From the NCBI RefSeq assembly GCF_003289965.1, contig NZ_QMBQ01000003.1, forward strand, positions 558,001 through 622,000: 64,000 nt of DNA. Direction: 5' to 3'. Positions within the stretch are counted from its first letter, which is position 1, and every line of letters begins with the position of its first letter. The notes beneath the pieces were generated by a model, which saw nothing but the letters and a program-made list of their open reading frames with translations, ran no database searches and was not told the DNA's origin. This DNA is from Mesorhizobium atlanticum (lineage in GTDB: Bacteria; Pseudomonadota; Alphaproteobacteria; Rhizobiales; Rhizobiaceae). The position numbers and the translations under genes are program-made. Positions 43,254 to 52,449 of this stretch are shown piece by piece.

Positions 43254-44219
43254 GTGACGCCGACGGTTCCGCATTTCAAGGTTGAACCCAAGGGGGGCGG
43301 GGAGGTCGGCGGGCCGACCGCGGCGACACATGGCGTGCACGAATACAGGCGCGCGCAAAGTTCCTTGCACGTCCATCCCGATGTCACTGTTGTCAAATCG
43401 AGCGAAGGCCTTGGCTGGACCGATGTCTACGCCGCTGTGACCGATGAGCGGCCTCACTTGGCAATCCGCAAGGCCATCCCGGATGTGTGGTTCGCATCGA
43501 CCCTGACCGGCATCGACTTGCGCCGTTCGGTTGGAGGAGAGCAGTACCATGGCGTGCTGCCGTCGAATCTCGTCACGATAACGCCTGGGGGCATGGCCGT
43601 GCGCGATGAAATCGCAGCACCGGCCACGGCCTTGCACGTCTATCTCAAGAACGAGGTGATGCAGGAGGTCGCCGACGACCTTTTTGCGACGCACCGTTCG
43701 GATCGAGCGATCATACCCGCATTCGCCACCGAGGACCGGATGCTTTACTTGCTGATGCACGCGATCAGGGCCGCGCTCGACGAGCCACCTCGGAGCAATA
43801 TGCTGAAGGCAGAGCATCTGGCAAGGGCGCTTGCCTCACACATTCTGCAGCTTCATTCAACGGACGGCACAACCCGAACACGCGTTTCAGAGAAGCTTGG
43901 ATCGAACCAGCTTCGGCTTGTGGTTGACTATATCGAAGCCAATCTTGGTGGCGAAATAAGTGTCAAGGAACTGGCCGCGATTGCCGGGCTCAGCCGCGAG
44001 CAGTTCTTCCGCCGCTTCAAGGCTTCGATGCGGATGACACCTCATCGCTACCTGATGACAGCGCGGATCGAACGGGCGAGGTCCTATCTTGCCGATCCGA
44101 GGCTTGAACTTGTCTCGATCGCGCTGATGTGCGGCTTTTCAAGCCAGGCGCATTTCGGCACCGTCTTCAGGCGGTTCATGGGAATGTCGCCCGCCTGCTA
44201 CAGGCGATCGATCGCTTGA
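43254..44219 (+). CDS. AraC-family transcriptional regulator
   Basis: This is a regulator of about 321 residues with C-terminal AraC helix-turn-helix motifs: 'SVKELAAIAGLSREQFFRRFK' (read as two helices) and 'LVSIALMCGFSSQAHFGTVFRR', ending 'MGMSPACYRRS'. The N-terminal half has no recognised ligand motif. The start is uncertain: GTG 43254 with an AGAGG upstream was chosen, and the frame is open further upstream. No adjacent target gene is obvious. Confidence 0.82.
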   Translation: MTPTVPHFKVEPKGGGEVGGPTAATHGVHEYRRAQSSLHVHPDVTVVKSSEGLGWTDVYAAVTDERPHLAIRKAIPDVWFASTLTGIDLRRSVGGEQYHGVLPSNLVTITPGGMAVRDEIAAPATALHVYLKNEVMQEVADDLFATHRSDRAIIPAFATEDRMLYLLMHAIRAALDEPPRSNMLKAEHLARALASHILQLHSTDGTTRTRVSEKLGSNQLRLVVDYIEANLGGEISVKELAAIAGLSREQFFRRFKASMRMTPHRYLMTARIERARSYLADPRLELVSIALMCGFSSQAHFGTVFRRFMGMSPACYRRSIA

Positions 44220-44477
44220 CGGTCGTGCCGTGCCGATCGCGGGCCGGGGCTTGTTCCCTGTTCGTCCGTTTTTGATATCCGTGACACCAATTTGAGAGAA
44301 ATCCGACGTGCTTGTCGGGTATCTGCACAAGGACGTGGAACACGATCCTTGGCCTGTACGCGCCACCTCTGGTTGGCTGCGGGCGGCACAAGTCGAATGC
44401 CTGGGGCGGCCGCTGGGGTGGCAAAATCGCATTTTGTTCGTGCCTGACCTCAACCGTTGGAGTGATAAGGAGATGTC

Positions 44478-45458
44478 ATGCCAGGACGGGCACTTGCCCG
44501 CTCGGTCCAGACGGTGGTGGACTTTGAGCTGCAGGACGCGGACGGCTTAGCGCAACTCATCAGTCAACGCTTTTCGCCAGTGAGGATCGAACCGGTCCGG
44601 GCTGACGATCGGTTCAATATGTCCGGGACGTACGGCCGCGTTGCCGGCATCGATTTCAGCCGTAGCCGGGTCCGGGGCGAGTTCAAAGTGTTTCCCAAAC
44701 GACTCCATGACGGCGTCTTCTTCATCTTTCCGACGGCGGGCAGCCTTGTTTTCCATCAAAGCAGCGGCAGCTTCGCGAGCTCGCCCACCGTTGCCGTCGC
44801 TGCCGAAGGGACAGCAAGCCGATCCGTGGAATTCCTCGGCGACAGCGCATTTTGCGGCGTGGTGATTGAACGGCCGCTGCTGGCAGCACGCTTGTCGGCG
44901 CTGCTTGGCCATCCGGTAGTCGAGAAGCCGGTCTTTCAGCCTGACATGGATATGGCATCCAGCAGCGCGCGTGCGCTCAGCTCTCTGGTGATATGCATCA
45001 CAAGTCCGGAATTCGGGCCTCAGCTCAACCAGGCGAGCCTCACCGCCGAGCGGATTCGCGAAGTGCTTGTCGACCTCGTGCTCGAAAGCTGGCCGAACAA
45101 CTATTCGGAGATTTTGAGACGGCCGCCACCGATGATCGCGCCCCAGCATGTGAAGCTCGCCATGGATTTCATCCATGACCACGCGCAATTGCTTCCGAGC
45201 GGAACGGAACTTGCCGCCTTGTCGGGCGTCAGTCTCCGGGCCCTGCAGATGGGTTTTCGCCGTTTCGCGGGCATCTCGATCGGCGCCTATCAACGTCAGG
45301 TCAGGCTTGAGCGGGCGCGCGCCGATCTTCTGACCGACCCGGCGTCGGTCGAGGAGATTGCCTTGCGCTGGGGTTTCACCAACGCGGGCCGGTTCAGCCG
45401 CTATTTCAAGGCTGCCTATGGGGTTTTCCCGACAGAGTTGATCCGCAGGAAGCTCTGA
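44478..45458 (+). CDS. AraC-family transcriptional regulator
   Basis: This 326-residue regulator has an N-terminal AraC-binding-domain-2-like half ('FKVFPKRLHDGVFFIFPTAGS' split at the turn). The C-terminal helix-turn-helix pair is 'LAALSGVSLRALQMGFRRF' and 'SVEEIALRWGFTNAGRFSRYF'. A strong AAGGAGA Shine-Dalgarno supports ATG 44478. It is a separate subfamily from the regulator just upstream, so the two are not recent duplicates. Confidence 0.87.
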   Translation: MPGRALARSVQTVVDFELQDADGLAQLISQRFSPVRIEPVRADDRFNMSGTYGRVAGIDFSRSRVRGEFKVFPKRLHDGVFFIFPTAGSLVFHQSSGSFASSPTVAVAAEGTASRSVEFLGDSAFCGVVIERPLLAARLSALLGHPVVEKPVFQPDMDMASSSARALSSLVICITSPEFGPQLNQASLTAERIREVLVDLVLESWPNNYSEILRRPPPMIAPQHVKLAMDFIHDHAQLLPSGTELAALSGVSLRALQMGFRRFAGISIGAYQRQVRLERARADLLTDPASVEEIALRWGFTNAGRFSRYFKAAYGVFPTELIRRKL

Positions 45459-45597
45459 ACGCATTCTCGCGAGCCGCCAATCGAAGAGGTTTGCCCGCCT
45501 GCGCAAGACGATCTGTCGTCACGACTCGGGGGTCGAGGATACCAGAGCCGATTGGCACCAAGAGGAGACGCGATCCGGCTGTTTTACGGCGCGATGT

Positions 45598-46434
45598 TCA
45601 GCGATGTGCTTGTGCGAGGCGCATCGAAACTCGCCGGCCGCGGCGCTCTGGGCTGTGAGCGATCGGGTCAGCAGCGACTATCTCACTTGCGTCGTCCGCA
45701 GTACTGATGTGGTGACGGTCGCGGCCGGAACGCTTGGCGTGATAGAGCGCCTCGTCGGCGAGTTTCATGGTCTGCTCGAGCGTGTTTTCTGGACGGTGGC
45801 GGCCGACACCGATGCTGATCGTAAGATTGATGGTATGCCCGGCGATCACCTTCCCTGATTGCCGCATCGCCTCGCAGAGGCTTTCCGCCGCCCGACCTGC
45901 TTCATCGCTCCCCACGGCCGGCAGAAAGGCCCCAAATTCCTCGCCGCCCAGCCGTCCGACCAGTGCCTCGGGCGGCAGGGCGTCTCTAAGAACTTTGGCG
46001 AGGCATTTGAGAGCTTCGTCTCCAACATTGTGCCCATAAGTGTCGTTGATGGATTTGAAGTGATCGGCGTCGATCATCAGGAAAGAGCCGCCGCTCGCCA
46101 GCCGTTCGCGTATCTGGTTCAGCAGATAGACGCGGGATAGAGCACCCGTGAGCGGATCGTAGCAGACGCAATTGTCGAGACGATCAATCGTGATAGTGAG
46201 CAATCTGAGGATGCTCAGGGCCCCGAGTGCGATAGGGGGCGCGATCAGCAGTGGAATAATCGCCGCCAACGACAGGATACCCCAGAAAGCCTGCAGTGGC
46301 AGCGTGGGCACGAAGGCAAGCGCCGTTGCGATCGACAAGACGGGAGCAGCGACCGCTATCGCCGTGATGAGCAAGAGCAGGGCAACGACCTGACGGTTTG
46401 ATGTGACGCGGAAAATCGAGGGCAGCTTGTCCAT
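45598..46434 (-). CDS. Membrane GGDEF-domain protein (probable diguanylate cyclase)
   Basis: This 278-residue protein has two membrane helices in the first 85 residues, then a GGDEF domain: 'DPLTGALSR' entry, 'MIDADHFKSINDTYGHNVGDEAL', and the active loop 'GRLGGEEFGAF'. The GGEEF signature supports c-di-GMP synthesis. The usual RxxD inhibitory site is not seen: 'LPPEALVG' precedes the loop. ATG 46434 was chosen; a GTG at 46515 would add 27 residues. Confidence 0.87.
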   Translation of the reverse strand: MDKLPSIFRVTSNRQVVALLLLITAIAVAAPVLSIATALAFVPTLPLQAFWGILSLAAIIPLLIAPPIALGALSILRLLTITIDRLDNCVCYDPLTGALSRVYLLNQIRERLASGGSFLMIDADHFKSINDTYGHNVGDEALKCLAKVLRDALPPEALVGRLGGEEFGAFLPAVGSDEAGRAAESLCEAMRQSGKVIAGHTINLTISIGVGRHRPENTLEQTMKLADEALYHAKRSGRDRHHISTADDASEIVAADPIAHSPERRGRRVSMRLAQAHR

Positions 46435-46736
46435 GCGGAAAGCGTAGGAAAGCCTCCTTACCCTGGTGGTTTCCGGATTCCGTAAATTTGTAAGCAACCC
46501 TTGGTAGCTGTGCACTTTGCAGCGCGATCTGTCTGTACTTGATGCAAAGCGTCTGGCTATGCACCGGTACCAGGCGGATGGAAGTTGTCAGCGACGATCC
46601 GGTGCACAAGGCGGAATCGTTGCTCAACTCGCGTAACGCCTTGTTCAACGCGGCATGAATGAACCGAGATTGCCGATTGCGCCGGCACCCTGGTAGCGGT
46701 CCGGGAGTTCGCCGGACTTTCTGATGCCAATGCGCG
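46435..46736. other. Gap between GGDEF gene and map
   Basis: 302 bp, somewhat less GC-rich than its surroundings. It must hold the GGDEF promoter and the 3' flank of map. No gene, hairpin terminator or repeat could be supported. Confidence 0.4.
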
Positions 46737-47564
46737 CTACGCAGGCAAACCAGGCCGGTCTAGCATTTTCGGCGACAGCGTGAAGATCTCGCAGCCGGTG
46801 TCCGTGACCCCGATCGTGTGTTCGTACTGCGCCGACAGTGAGCGGTCGCGGGTGACCGCGGTCCAGCCGTCCGACAGCACTTTCACATGCGGTCGGCCGA
46901 GATTGATCATCGGCTCGACGGTGAAGATCATGCCCGGCCGCATCTCGACGCCTTCATTGACGGTGCCGTAATGCAGGATGTTCGGCGCGTCGTGGAAAAG
47001 CTGGCCGACGCCGTGGCCGCAGAAATCGCGCACCACCGAGCAGCGCTCGGCTTCGGCGTAGGTCTGGATCGCGGCGCCGATGGCGCCGGTACGGGCGCCG
47101 GGCTTGATCGCAGCGATGCCGCGCATCAGGCATTCATAGGTCACTTCGAGCAGGCGCTCGGCGGCGCGCTTGATGGTGCCCACCGGATACATGCGCGAGG
47201 AATCGCCGTGCCAGCCGTCGAGGATATAGGTGACGTCAATGTTGACGATGTCGCCATCCTTCAGCGGTTTGTTGTCGGGAATGCCGTGGCAGACGACATG
47301 GTTGATCGAGGTGCAGGACGACTTGGTGTAGCCGCGATAATTGAGCGTTGCCGGCAACGCGCCATGGTCCATGCCGAATTCGAAGACGAAGCGGTCGATG
47401 GTTTCCGTCGTCACGCCGGGCTTGACCATTGGCACCAGCTCGTCAAGGCAGCGCGCCGTAAGATCGCACGCCTTGCGCATGCCGGCAAAACCTTCCTCGC
47501 CATAGAGGCGGATCTGGCCGGTGTTTCGAAGGGGGGCCGTGGAGGCGTCGAGATAGGTAACCAT
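46737..47564 (-). CDS. map: Methionine aminopeptidase type I
   Basis: This 275-residue enzyme removes the initiator Met from nascent proteins. Dimetal ligands are in 'DIVNIDVTYILDGWHGDSS' (two Asp), 'CGHGVGQLFHD' (His), 'FTVEPMI' (Glu) and 'QYEHTIGVTD' (Glu region). An N-terminal lead of about 20 residues precedes the pita-bread fold. ATG 47564 was chosen as the family start over the longer frame from 47696. Confidence 0.95.
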   Translation of the reverse strand: MVTYLDASTAPLRNTGQIRLYGEEGFAGMRKACDLTARCLDELVPMVKPGVTTETIDRFVFEFGMDHGALPATLNYRGYTKSSCTSINHVVCHGIPDNKPLKDGDIVNIDVTYILDGWHGDSSRMYPVGTIKRAAERLLEVTYECLMRGIAAIKPGARTGAIGAAIQTYAEAERCSVVRDFCGHGVGQLFHDAPNILHYGTVNEGVEMRPGMIFTVEPMINLGRPHVKVLSDGWTAVTRDRSLSAQYEHTIGVTDTGCEIFTLSPKMLDRPGLPA

Positions 47565-47735
47565 TTTTATCCGTTTGCCGGCGTTGGCGCCAAAGGGAGC
47601 CGAGTGCCAAAATCTGCCCCAGATTTGGCACCGGAAGCCGCAAGGTTCAAGGACGAAGTGCGTTTGCGGCGGCCATTGCGGCTTTCCTTTGGCCATCCCA
47701 TGGGTTAGGGCGGGTTCTGGTATCCGGAGATCGGC

Positions 47736-48131
47736 TTGACGGCACCTGAACGCGACAGATCGAAGCTACTGCCGGTAAGGACCGCTTTTGCGGGCCTGAT
47801 GGCGCTGCTGATGCTCGCGTTGCTGGGCTTTGCCCAGGCCGGAATTTCCGCGTCGGCCGTCTCGCTCCAGGGTGGCTCCAGCATCAGCGCCGCCCGCCAG
47901 GGCGATACGATCGCGTTGCTCAGGACCTCCGGCAAGGCGCAGGCGCTCGAGGTTCGGGCCAGCCGGCCGCTTCCCGTAAAGCTCGCCAGCGGTAATCCCG
48001 CCGCGCTTGCTCCCGCAGCCGATTTTCTGGTTATCGGCCAGCCGTTGCCAGCCGAAATGGGCATCACGCCCGTATCGGCGAGCGCAACCGGCTCGCGCGC
48101 CAACCAGCCACGCGCACCGCCCGCCGCATAA
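47736..48131 (+). CDS. Hypothetical membrane-anchored protein
   Basis: A 131-residue open frame starts with TTG 47736, preceded by GGAGA at a suitable distance. One membrane helix ('AFAGLMALLMLALLGFAQA', about 17-35) is followed by an Ala-rich periplasmic region. No family was recognised. It is divergent from map. The coding call rests on length, helix and ribosome-binding site only. Confidence 0.5.
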   Translation: MTAPERDRSKLLPVRTAFAGLMALLMLALLGFAQAGISASAVSLQGGSSISAARQGDTIALLRTSGKAQALEVRASRPLPVKLASGNPAALAPAADFLVIGQPLPAEMGITPVSASATGSRANQPRAPPAA

Positions 48132-48243
48132 GCCCCTGGCCGCTGAGCGCGGCATTCAAACCAAAACACTCCTTCGCGTCGCGATCAGGCGACGGCCGCC
48201 GGCCGTCCGCCGGTCGCGCGCGCATCAATTCGGATTTTCTTCA

Positions 48244-48480
48244 ATGCAACGCATCAAGACATTCAAGACACTCACCCGTGCGGCCGCCGCAGCCTCCTTT
48301 CTGGCGATTCAGGCGGTGATCTGCATCGGCACCGTCTACTGGGCCGTTGCCGCTACCCTTCGTATGGAAGGAACGGCGGCGATCGTGCTCGGCGCCATCT
48401 TCGCACTGCCGTCCGCCTATGTGCTGATGGTGGTCACCCGCATGGCCTATGACGCGGAGACGGACCCGGCCAATCAGTAG
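48244..48480 (+). CDS. Hypothetical small membrane protein
   Basis: This 78-residue protein has two hydrophobic helices: 'AAAAASFLAIQAVICIGTVY' and 'GTAAIVLGAIFALPSAYVLM'. It begins ATG 48244 ('MQRIKTFKTLTRAA') and ends with a polar 'DAETDPANQ'. No family was recognised. It lies about 110 bp after the previous small membrane gene on the same strand. Confidence 0.6.
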   Translation: MQRIKTFKTLTRAAAAASFLAIQAVICIGTVYWAVAATLRMEGTAAIVLGAIFALPSAYVLMVVTRMAYDAETDPANQ

Positions 48481-48692
48481 CGCCGACGACGTGGGAAAAG
48501 AGCAAGGGCAGGGCGGCGCGGGTTGTGTCGCCCTGTCATCTGGCCTGCGCGGATTGGCCGGGCGCCGGCCCGACGCATGTGTGAACCGATTGTTGACCGC
48601 ACTGAGGTCACATTCCTGAGTCAGAAGGCCGCCAAAGCAACTTTTCACATCGAGCGGCGTTGCTGGGGCTGCGCCAGTTCGGGAGACAGGGA

Positions 48693-48992
48693 ATGGACAG
48701 ACTGCAATTTGAGGTGCCGGTGCGCATCGCGCCCGCGCCCGGCCTGCCGGTCGAGGAAATCTACAGTGTCGAGCAGGCGCTCGATTTCCTGCAGGATTGG
48801 CCGAAGCGCCGGCAGGGCAAGATCTACGAAGCCGCCTTCAATGCCTGCTTCGGGGCGACGGTCGACGTGGCCAGCACCGAGGAAGCATGCCGGGCGTTTG
48901 CAACCTTCTGCCGCGTCAGCGGATTGCTGGCGAGGGACGCGATGTTTCCCGGCAAGCGTAGGGCAGGGACGCATCGCGAGGCGCGCGCCTGA
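48693..48992 (+). CDS. DUF982 protein
   Basis: This 99-residue protein has the DUF982 signature: 'EIYSVEQALDFLQDWPKRRQG' (two segments) and 'YEAAFNACFGA'. The family is small, cytoplasmic, nearly confined to Rhizobiales, often multi-copy and of unknown function. ATG 48693 is preceded by AGGGA. It is convergent with the hydroxylase gene. Confidence 0.82.
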   Translation: MDRLQFEVPVRIAPAPGLPVEEIYSVEQALDFLQDWPKRRQGKIYEAAFNACFGATVDVASTEEACRAFATFCRVSGLLARDAMFPGKRRAGTHREARA

Positions 48993-49068
48993 GTCTTTGT
49001 TTCGTCCAGATCGTTCCCCCGAGACCGTGTCATCGGGCGACATGCACAAGGCCCTGACCGCAATCGGT

Positions 49069-49755
49069 TCAGCCGCCGAACGACACGCCCCGATAGCGCA
49101 TTCCCACCTGCACGCCGCGCACGATCACGCGCGACAGGATCTCCATATCCAGCGGCATTTGCGGACGCCACACGTCGAGCAGAAGAGCGACGCGCGGCTG
49201 ATCCGAGTTGTTCATGACTTCGTGCTCGAACGTGTCGTCCCAGAGCATGCATTCGCCATCGGCGATGCGCCTTTCCTCATGGTTGATCATCATGATCGTC
49301 GCCGGGCGGCCGTCCGGCTGTTTGGGAATGACGAGGCCGAGGTGAAAGCGCATGATGCCGCGAAATGGTCCGCGGTGCGGCGGGATGTGCTTGTGCGGGG
49401 CGAGGAAGGAGACGGCCGCCGACTTGACTTCGGGGCATTCGGTGAGCAGCCGGCTCAAAACCGGCATGCGCGCGAGATTCTCCGGCACTGTCATGTCATA
49501 GGCCTTGAGCACGAACATGCGCCAGTCGAGACCGTCATTGGCTGAGATATCGGCCTGCTCCGGCATGATGTCGTGAAAACGCGGCGCTTTGTTCAGCTTT
49601 GCCGCGAGTGCTTCATCGCGGATGTCCTGCCAGGCGGCGGCGAACTTCGCGGCATTGGGAAAATGCGTGCCGGCGTCAAGAATGGCCGGCGCATCTATGC
49701 GCTTTTCATAGATACGGCGAACCAGGTTGGTTCCGAGATCGTAGGCGCCTGACAT
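49069..49755 (-). CDS. Aspartyl/asparaginyl beta-hydroxylase-domain protein (LpxO-like)
   Basis: This 228-residue 2-oxoglutarate/Fe(II) oxygenase has iron and cosubstrate motifs 'HIPPHRGPFRGIMRFHLGL' and 'LWDDTFEHEVMNNSD', with 'RVALLLDVWRP' closing the fold. Relatives hydroxylate lipid A acyl chains (LpxO) or Asp/Asn side chains. No membrane anchor is visible, unlike Salmonella LpxO, so lipid A as substrate is only one possibility. Confidence 0.85.
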   Translation of the reverse strand: MSGAYDLGTNLVRRIYEKRIDAPAILDAGTHFPNAAKFAAAWQDIRDEALAAKLNKAPRFHDIMPEQADISANDGLDWRMFVLKAYDMTVPENLARMPVLSRLLTECPEVKSAAVSFLAPHKHIPPHRGPFRGIMRFHLGLVIPKQPDGRPATIMMINHEERRIADGECMLWDDTFEHEVMNNSDQPRVALLLDVWRPQMPLDMEILSRVIVRGVQVGMRYRGVSFGG

Positions 49756-49951
49756 CTCATTACCTCAACGAGGCTGTTATATAGTGGGATATTGTTTGCG
49801 GCCACGGCTCACGGGAATTTGTATGGTTGTCAACAGGCGGAGCCTCCCCTGCCTTTCAAGCGTCGCTCGCTGCATCGTGACCGCGCCACCGTTGCGGGGC
49901 GGCGTCGCCAGGTGCGAGTTTGGCGATACGATGCTTTGCGAGGATGCCACC

Positions 49952-50239
49952 ATGCCCAGGATAGCGTTTTGCGCGGCAGCGATGATCGTTGCCGCCACGA
50001 ATTTCGCCGATGCGAGGCCCGACACACGCGAGATGACTTGCGCGCAGACCCAGGCGCTGATCCAGAGCCGGCATGCGGTGGTGCTGACCACCGGGGCGAA
50101 CACCTATGAGCGCTATGTCCGCCAGTTCGGCAATGAGTGCGATGCTCCCTATGTGCCAATGGTCGACTATATTCCGGCCAGTGACGGTCGGTGCATGGTC
50201 TACCGGTGCGAAGAGCCGGCGCCGATGGTTCCGGATTGA
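49952..50239 (+). CDS. Small secreted Cys-containing protein
   Basis: This 95-residue protein has a signal peptide ('MPRIAFCAAAMIVAATNFADA', given as one h-region plus AxA-like site) and a mature domain with four cysteines ('EMTCAQTQALI', 'GNECDAPY', 'DGRCMVYRCEE'). Such small four-Cys periplasmic proteins recur in Rhizobiales without an assigned function. The longer upstream open frame was rejected for lack of a signal peptide. Confidence 0.65.
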   Translation: MPRIAFCAAAMIVAATNFADARPDTREMTCAQTQALIQSRHAVVLTTGANTYERYVRQFGNECDAPYVPMVDYIPASDGRCMVYRCEEPAPMVPD

Positions 50240-50346
50240 TCTGCGCTCGCCGCTTCGCTCTGCCCGATGCCTGCTTTTTTGGAGCGTCAACGTGACCTGG
50301 CGAGGGCGGCGGCATTCCATTTCCGGCACAAGGCGCCCGTTGCCTC

Positions 50347-50598
50347 TCACTTGACCTTCTTAATCTCCGGGCCTGCCGACTGGTTGGTCACCGGAGCCGG
50401 GGTGCAATCCTGCCCCTTGCACTCCAGGGCGGGATCGTCCTTTGGCGGCAGGCAGTTCTGTCCCTGGCAATGAACGGGCGGCTGCGCTGCGTCGCCGTTC
50501 GACCGGACAGGCTGATCCTCGGCGAGGACGGGCTGCAACCCAGCCAGGCCGGTCATTGCCGCGCATAAGAGCGCTATGCGAAGCAGGTTCATCCGCAT
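50347..50598 (-). CDS. Small secreted protein with two CxGQxC motifs
   Basis: This 83-residue protein has a signal peptide ('LLRIALLCAAMTGLAGLQP', then cleavage near 'LAE') and a short Pro-rich mature part carrying 'HCQGQNCLPP' and 'ECKGQDCTPAP', two copies of CxGQxC. No family was recognised. The repeated Cys pair could bind metal or form disulfides; this is inference. The start (ATG 50598 or 50592) lacks a clear Shine-Dalgarno. Confidence 0.5.
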   Translation of the reverse strand: MRMNLLRIALLCAAMTGLAGLQPVLAEDQPVRSNGDAAQPPVHCQGQNCLPPKDDPALECKGQDCTPAPVTNQSAGPEIKKVK

Positions 50599-50724
50599 GG
50601 CGAAGGAGAACTCTACACCGTCTGATCGCTGCCGCCATGCGTCACCCAACAACGCCGTTAATGACGCGTTTCGGCGCGGGGAGCGCGAGGTGCCGGATTT
50701 GCAGCTGTTCAGGGGAGACAAGAC

Positions 50725-50799
50725 TGGTACGCCCAAGGGGAATCGAACCCCTGTTACCGCCGTGAAAGGGCGGTGTCCTAACCGCTAGACGATGGGCGC
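50725..50799 (-). tRNA. tRNA-Glu (anticodon UUC)
   Basis: A 75-nt minus-strand tRNA with acceptor GCGCCCA/TGGGCGT, D-arm TCTAGCGGTTAGGA, anticodon stem CCGCC/GGCGG around CTTTCAC (anticodon TTC), T-loop GTTCGATTC and encoded CCA. Confidence 0.95.
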
Positions 50800-50950
50800 G
50801 CTCAGACGAAGCGGCTTATAATTGCCTTGTTGCCAACCGGCAACCCATCTGCCGCCACATGCGACAACTTTTTTCGCGGCGCCGTGAAGCGCGTGGCTTT
50901 GGGCGAAAAAGTGGCTCGTGTGCGCGAACGCAGCCGAGGGGCCGGCGGGC

Positions 50951-52228
50951 TCAACCGTCCTCCCCACCGCCGCTGCGGCGACGGCAGCGCCAGTTCCAGT
51001 CGCGCTCGGGGCCGACGTCGATATGGACGGATTCGGTGTGGCAGTAGGTGCCGACGCCGCCGCGGCCGGGCATCGAGCGGACATAGCTCGCCAACTCCCA
51101 CTTCGAGACGCCGGGCAACTGGATGTCTGCGGCGGCGCAGTACATGTGCAGCGAGTTCTTGGCGCCGTTGGCGCGGCGGTTGCGCGAGGGGTCGCGGTAG
51201 CCGGAGGTGACGATCATCTTGCGGCCGAAATGGCCCTCGATCGTTTTCAGCACCCGCACAAGCGACGGCTTGAGGCAGGCTACGTCGACGCTTTCGTTCT
51301 GCTTCAGAAGGCCGTTGGGCGCGAGCCTTGCCATGCCGGCGGCCGAGGCCACCTGGTAGGAACCGCCGCCGCCCTCATCCTCGTTCAGGTCGACATCGCT
51401 CTCGTCGTCAATGCCGGACTTGCGCTTGATCTCGAACAGCGCGGTCTGGCGCACGCCGGGGAGGGCATCGGCGCCGGTGATGTGATAGCTCGGGTCGTCG
51501 AGCGAGGCGAGCTGCACCGGTTTTGCGGCCGGTGTCGCAGAGGCCAGCTCAACGATCGGCTTGGCGGGCGCCGGCGCGGCGGTCGCGGTCTTGGCCTGCG
51601 CCGCTGGTTGGTCGCCGGAGCGCGAATTGATCAGCGGCGCGGGCGCTGCCGAAGCCGGCGTGGTGCTGAACAGCGAGGCAAACAGGCTCTTCTTCGGCGC
51701 GGCGACCTGCGGCTGCGGCGGCTCGCCCGCGGTCACATAGACGCCGTTGCTCATGGCCTGCGTGGTCGCCTGCGCCTTGGAGGCAATGGCGGCGGCATCG
51801 CCGGCGGCGACCTGCTGGGCCACGGCTTGCGTCTGTTCCGCCGTTTGCGTCGGCTGAACCAGCGGTTGCGGTGTATTGCCGGCAATCGCGGCGGTGCCCG
51901 CGGGCACCGCGACGGCAGGGAAGGCGGCTTGCGGCCGCGTCTCCGGCACATAGGCGACCTTTTCGGGCAAAGGCGTGTCGCCTTCGCCCATCACGGTCGC
52001 TGCCGCATCGGTGGTCGCGGATGCGGCCTGAGCCGACGAATCGGCAGTTGTTGCCGTCTTGGCGCCGGCTGTCGCGCTCATTTCGGTGGCGGTTGAATTG
52101 TAGGCGGGCGAAACGACCGACATCGTCGGATCGCCGGTCGATGTGCAGGAGGCCAGAAGCACGGAGAAAAGCGCCGCCGCTATGCTGCGACCTTCCCTTC
52201 GTGCAAGACGCCAACCTACTGATTTCAA
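50951..52228 (-). CDS. Lipoprotein with C-terminal peptidase M15-like (DUF882) domain
   Basis: This is a protein of about 425 residues. A lipobox 'LLASC' lies near residue 28 when translation starts at TTG 52228, which has a GAGGGGG Shine-Dalgarno; ATG 52264 would add 12 residues. A long Ala/Thr/Gln linker leads to a C-terminal domain with 'VTSGYRDPSRNRR', 'SLHMYCAAADIQLPG' and 'TYCHTESVHIDVG'. These are the zinc-binding and catalytic elements of M15-type D-Ala carboxypeptidase folds (YcbK/DUF882), so it probably trims peptidoglycan. Confidence 0.82.
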   Translation of the reverse strand: MKSVGWRLARREGRSIAAALFSVLLASCTSTGDPTMSVVSPAYNSTATEMSATAGAKTATTADSSAQAASATTDAAATVMGEGDTPLPEKVAYVPETRPQAAFPAVAVPAGTAAIAGNTPQPLVQPTQTAEQTQAVAQQVAAGDAAAIASKAQATTQAMSNGVYVTAGEPPQPQVAAPKKSLFASLFSTTPASAAPAPLINSRSGDQPAAQAKTATAAPAPAKPIVELASATPAAKPVQLASLDDPSYHITGADALPGVRQTALFEIKRKSGIDDESDVDLNEDEGGGGSYQVASAAGMARLAPNGLLKQNESVDVACLKPSLVRVLKTIEGHFGRKMIVTSGYRDPSRNRRANGAKNSLHMYCAAADIQLPGVSKWELASYVRSMPGRGGVGTYCHTESVHIDVGPERDWNWRCRRRSGGGEDG

Positions 52229-52449
52229 AATAAATTCCCCCTCGGCATCCGGTCGGTCCGTCATCGCCGCGCCACTCCAGCACCGCGCTGCGATAACCCT
52301 CCTGTTCCCAACCGGAAACGGGACATGTGTCGAATCTGCAAGCCTCGGATTTATTCTGCGTCTGAAGGCGAATTGAGGCCGTGACACGATTGACGCAACC
52401 ATTTCGCCCTGTTTTGGCGGCCCGTCAACTCACCAGACATTACAGTCCG

